This document shows, piece after piece, positions 37,201 to 39,023 of a stretch of 39,023 nucleotides of DNA. Where the stretch lies: the NCBI GenBank assembly GCA_027067975.1, contig JAMOUS010000167.1, positions 1 through 39,023 on the forward strand, in the 5' to 3' direction. The notes beneath the pieces are model-generated. The model saw only the letters and a program-made list of their open reading frames with translations. It made no database searches and was not told the DNA's origin. Source of the stretch: Bacteroidales bacterium. GTDB lineage: Bacteria > Bacteroidota > Bacteroidia > Bacteroidales > VadinHA17. Within the stretch, counting starts at the first letter, position 1; each line of letters opens with the position of its first letter. Both the position numbers and the translations under genes were made by a program.

Positions 37201-37705
37201 GGAGGATACGCTCTCTCCGTTCCTCGAGGTACGGGATATCACACTGCAGCTTGGTGATAGCGGATATGCCGTACTTACGCCTGCCGATGTGGTGATCGCT
37301 GCCAGTGATAACTGTGAAGTGGCGGATACGCTTCTTGACCGGGACACCCTCACGACAGCCGATCTGGGTACCGTCCGAGTGACGGTGACCTTGCAGGATG
37401 AATTTGGGAACAGGACGGAAAAACAGGTAACGGTGACGGTGGAAGATGATACCGGTCTGGAAAATTTGGAGGCGGAGGGTGTGCGGATTTATCCCAATCC
37501 CGCCGGGGATCGGCTATATCTTGTTGCCGGGGCGGAACACATCGGAAAGCTACGGATGTTGGACAATGCAGGTCGTACGGTATGGGTTGCGAAAGAGCTG
37601 CCTGCGGACCGTGCTTTGGACATTTCCCGTCTGCAGAGGGGTGTCTATTTTCTGCAGATCACCACTGACCGGGGGATGATTGTCCGGAGATTCATTAAGA
37701 AATAA
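34253..37705 (+). CDS. Type IX-secreted surface protein with 14 FG-GAP repeats and C-terminal sorting domain
   Basis: This 1150-residue protein starts with a signal peptide (MKKILFFLGFLLTAIFCFGQ). Residues 41 to about 815 hold 14 repeats of the form FGxSVAvxGDtvvVGAP, each followed by a GAVYLFxKPxxGWxDMTE-like strand group. This suggests two seven-bladed beta-propellers, residues 25-420 and 425-820. An Ig-like domain follows (815-905; CEEEVIQLEIQG, YRWQISRDEG, FRCKVSNP), then two HYR-like repeats (905-1070) with TADDVV...DDCGV and TPADVV...DNCEV. The C-terminus (1075-1150) is a type IX sorting domain with VRIYPNPAGDRLYL, ISRLQRGVYFLQI and a basic end. The expected route is Sec, then PorKLMNP, then display or release. 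Binding partners are unknown. Confidence 0.9.
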   Translation: MKKILFFLGFLLTAIFCFGQKFVESQELLPEPYQNAAESNFGQAVVVSGHYAVIGEEGYDNLRGRVTVYAWEKKNWVRVAVLLPSDPVPGQHFGHSVSMYGDTIAVGAPYDQEGGKECGAVYLFGKPKEGWHDMTETIKLIPKKGEDQRSGYSVALWEDLLVVGAPQADEQKGVVYLYVKNEKEWTGKEEAVRLVLSQRYMKDQLGFSVDAWGNMVVAGIPGKVNIGRVALFEKPADGWQDMTETAMLYNNRGPQLHDNVGFSVGIWGRTVVVGMNNYRYDRIGYALVYERPAGGWSDMGPTAKLTSTDSHHGDHFGSAVAVNGDTVVVGAYFINTHQRYSGAAYVYVRPSSGWSDMTESARLTASDAGSYFCHLGASVSIGNGMVLAGAPKRYDVGESSGAAYLFRKKAKIWKDMEEEHKFLPEVYLTCQMEQMGTALDIDGDYAVVGAPGYDVYRGRVYVYHYEGERWVEVAELKTSSGAPWDRFGYDVAIRGKTIAVGAPGYLENMGAVYLFEAGEAGWQDMTESACLVPPDSATGTSFGKSVAVGEGYVVAGAPYSDARGFYSGGIVCLYARPAQGWIDMEPTALLTPSDGIRYQYFGTSVAVEGSAVFIGAPGDDDKGPGTGSVYFFEKPAGGWTDMSGANKLVAKDGGAYKRFGEKVTSDHGALAVVSRDNVNGYYSGAVYVFERTADDWSSLTERAKLLPSSGSTYDKFGVDVDMEEERIVVGCSWANSMGEKKGAVYLYRKPAGGWQDTTESEKYSADEVGAFEQFGYSVALRSDRFLSGAMYANAVGYRSGAVYGFREYEPVVIAKQPHDSSNLCEEEVIQLEIQGVHATDYRWQISRDEGNTFTDLTDDAVFSGSRTEVLTVAFDASLDSTLFRCKVSNPAYVLFSDTVRLMLDTLFPGVMVQNDTVYLDDQGTAWVTADDVVLVAGDDCGVEDTVLSVTGFSCADAGSQVPVMVTVRDVNGNRTTATVWVRVEDTLSPFLEVRDITLQLGDSGYAVLTPADVVIAASDNCEVADTLLDRDTLTTADLGTVRVTVTLQDEFGNRTEKQVTVTVEDDTGLENLEAEGVRIYPNPAGDRLYLVAGAEHIGKLRMLDNAGRTVWVAKELPADRALDISRLQRGVYFLQITTDRGMIVRRFIKK

Positions 37706-37725
37706 ATCTTTCCTTCAACTGTTCA

Positions 37726-37759
37726 AAGAGAAAAGCCCCGGATCCGGGGCTTTTCTCTT
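37726..37759. terminator. Bidirectional terminator between the cargo gene and pgk
   Basis: A perfect 34-base palindrome: AAGAGAAAAGCCCCG, GATC at the centre, then CGGGGCTTTTCTCTT. The G+C core flanked by A and T tracts makes it a rho-independent terminator in both directions, as fits two convergent genes (stops at 37705 and 37777). Confidence 0.9.
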
Positions 37760-37776
37760 AAAGGGACAAGGGGATG

Positions 37777-38970
37777 TTAACCTTCCCGGATCGCTTTGAT
37801 GCCGGGGAGTTCTTTCCCTTCCATGTATTCCATCATGGCGCCGCCGCCGGTGGAAACGTACCCCATCTTGTCCTTGAGGTTGAACTTGTTGACGGCAGCT
37901 ACCGAGTCGCCGCCGCCGACGAGGCTGAAGGCGCCTTTTTCGGTGGCTTCGGCGATGGCGAGGGCCACCTGTTTGGTGCCTTCGGCGAATTTTTCCATCT
38001 CGAAGACGCCCATGGGACCGTTCCAAAGGATGGTCTTGGAGTTGAGGATCACCTCCCGTACCTGCTTGATGGTTTCGGGGCCCACGTCGAGGCCCATCCA
38101 GCCGTCGGGGATCTCATCGACGGGGGTGATCCGGGTGTTGGCATCGTTGCTGAAGGCGTCGGCGATGACATTATCGACGGGGAGGATGACCTTGACGTTC
38201 TTCTCCTTGGCCTTGTCGAGGAGGTGGAGAGCCAGGTCGAGCTTGTCCTCTTCGACGAGGGAGTTGCCGATCTTGCCGCCGCGGGCTTTGACGAAGGTAT
38301 AGACCATGCCGCCGCCGATGACGAGGTTGTCGACCCGTTCGAGGAGGTTCTCGATGATGAGGATCTTGTCCGACACCTTGGCACCGCCCATGATGGCCGT
38401 GAAGGGATGTTCGGGGTTATGGAGCACTTTGTCCATGTGTTTGAGCTCGTTCTCGATGAGGTAGCCGAACATTTTGTCTTCGGGGAAGAACTTGGCCACG
38501 ACGGTGGTGGAAGCGTGGGCGCGGTGGGCCGTACCGAAAGCGTCGTTGACGTATGCGTCGGCCAGTTTGGCCAGTTGTGCGGCGAACTGTTCGTCGCCTT
38601 TTTTCTCTTCGGGATGGAAGCGGAGGTTTTCCAGGAGGAGCACCTCGCCGGGCTTGAGGGAGGCGGCCATCTCTTCGGCCACGGGGCCGACGCAATCGGG
38701 CGCGAACTTCACCTCGCGTCCGAGCAGTTCCGAAAGACGGGGAACGATGTGTTTCAGCGAGAACCTTTCGTCGTATGCATCTTTGGGGCGTCCCAGGTGC
38801 GACATCAGGATGGGCATACCGCCCCCTTCGAGGATGCGGTTGATGGTGGGCAGGGCTGCCCGGATGCGCGTGTCATCGGTGATCTCGAACTTGTCGTTGA
38901 GCGGTACGTTGAAATCCACCCGTACCAACACACGTTTGCCGTTGAAGTCGTAAGTGTCGATATTTTTCAT
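37777..38970 (-). CDS. pgk: Phosphoglycerate kinase
   Basis: This 397-residue glycolytic enzyme transfers phosphate between 1,3-bisphosphoglycerate and ADP. The N-terminal substrate motif is [13 protein letters not shown], followed by [16 protein letters not shown] and the conserved [13 protein letters not shown]. The hinge and nucleotide domain show [24 protein letters not shown] and the C-terminal [12 protein letters not shown] with [18 protein letters not shown]. Length is typical. It is alone on the minus strand, with its own promoter at the right edge and a strong terminator at 37726-37759. Confidence 0.98.
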   Translation of the reverse strand: MKNIDTYDFNGKRVLVRVDFNVPLNDKFEITDDTRIRAALPTINRILEGGGMPILMSHLGRPKDAYDERFSLKHIVPRLSELLGREVKFAPDCVGPVAEEMAASLKPGEVLLLENLRFHPEEKKGDEQFAAQLAKLADAYVNDAFGTAHRAHASTTVVAKFFPEDKMFGYLIENELKHMDKVLHNPEHPFTAIMGGAKVSDKILIIENLLERVDNLVIGGGMVYTFVKARGGKIGNSLVEEDKLDLALHLLDKAKEKNVKVILPVDNVIADAFSNDANTRITPVDEIPDGWMGLDVGPETIKQVREVILNSKTILWNGPMGVFEMEKFAEGTKQVALAIAEATEKGAFSLVGGGDSVAAVNKFNLKDKMGYVSTGGGAMMEYMEGKELPGIKAIREG

Positions 38971-39005
38971 CGTTTTGCGGTTTTGAGGGTTCTACAAACT
39001 TTTCA

Positions 39006-39013
39006 CAAAAATA
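39006..39013 (-). promoter_or_regulatory. -7 box of pgk
   Basis: On the minus strand this is TATTTTTG, a full TAnnTTTG match giving a leader of about 33 bases before the ATG at 38970. The -33 position lies outside the window. Confidence 0.55.
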
Positions 39014-39023
39014 GCAACTTCGG

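Overview
The window is a chromosomal segment from a member of the Bacteroidota, most likely order Bacteroidales. It carries a type IX secretion (Por/Gld) cluster, Bacteroidota-specific families (DUF4270, HU-CCDC81/SPOR, PorP/SprF), promoter boxes of the TAnnTTTG type, and a gene with a type IX C-terminal sorting domain. Base composition looks close to half G+C. Genus cannot be decided from the sequence alone. No phage, plasmid, insertion sequence, CRISPR array, rRNA or tRNA gene was recognised.

Layout. Bases 1-5200 (minus strand) hold porP-porK-porL-porM-porN, with porN cut by the window edge. Just upstream on the same strand lie topA and an arginase-fold protein whose metal site is degraded (5402-8872). 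A class A penicillin-binding protein diverges from topA (9004-11340). Then on the minus strand come radA with an overlapping DUF4197 gene (11353-13448) and panC-panD-UPF0104 (13506-15804). Divergent from panC are a half-length GT5 glycogen synthase-like gene and a DUF4270 lipoprotein (16001-18098). A compact six-gene minus-strand operon (18866-25015) encodes the WbpA/B/D/E route to UDP-2,3-diacetamido-glucuronic acid plus GalE and RmlB. The right part carries an HU-SPOR protein, metG, yraN, a YjbR/MmcQ protein, a bleomycin-hydrolase-like peptidase, a LuxE-like protein, a small lipoprotein, a 1150-residue type IX cargo with two tandem beta-propellers, and pgk.

How the parts connect. Three parts of a type IX surface-display pathway lie in one window: the secretion core, the nucleotide-sugar genes of the kind that supply anionic LPS in Porphyromonas gingivalis, and a cargo with the sorting domain. 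The connection between them is inferred from family knowledge, not shown by the sequence.

The most unusual non-coding content is a family of mosaic intergenic repeats filling gaps at 18104-18840, 25085-25410, 26590-27520, 30275-30540, 32130-32275 and 33277-33539. They are built from short tandem units of period 7, 8 and 9 and from several hairpin modules. One module, with two hairpins, shows compensatory base changes between copies, so its folded form appears to be under selection. The modules that can be oriented all lie the same way along the chromosome regardless of neighbouring gene direction.
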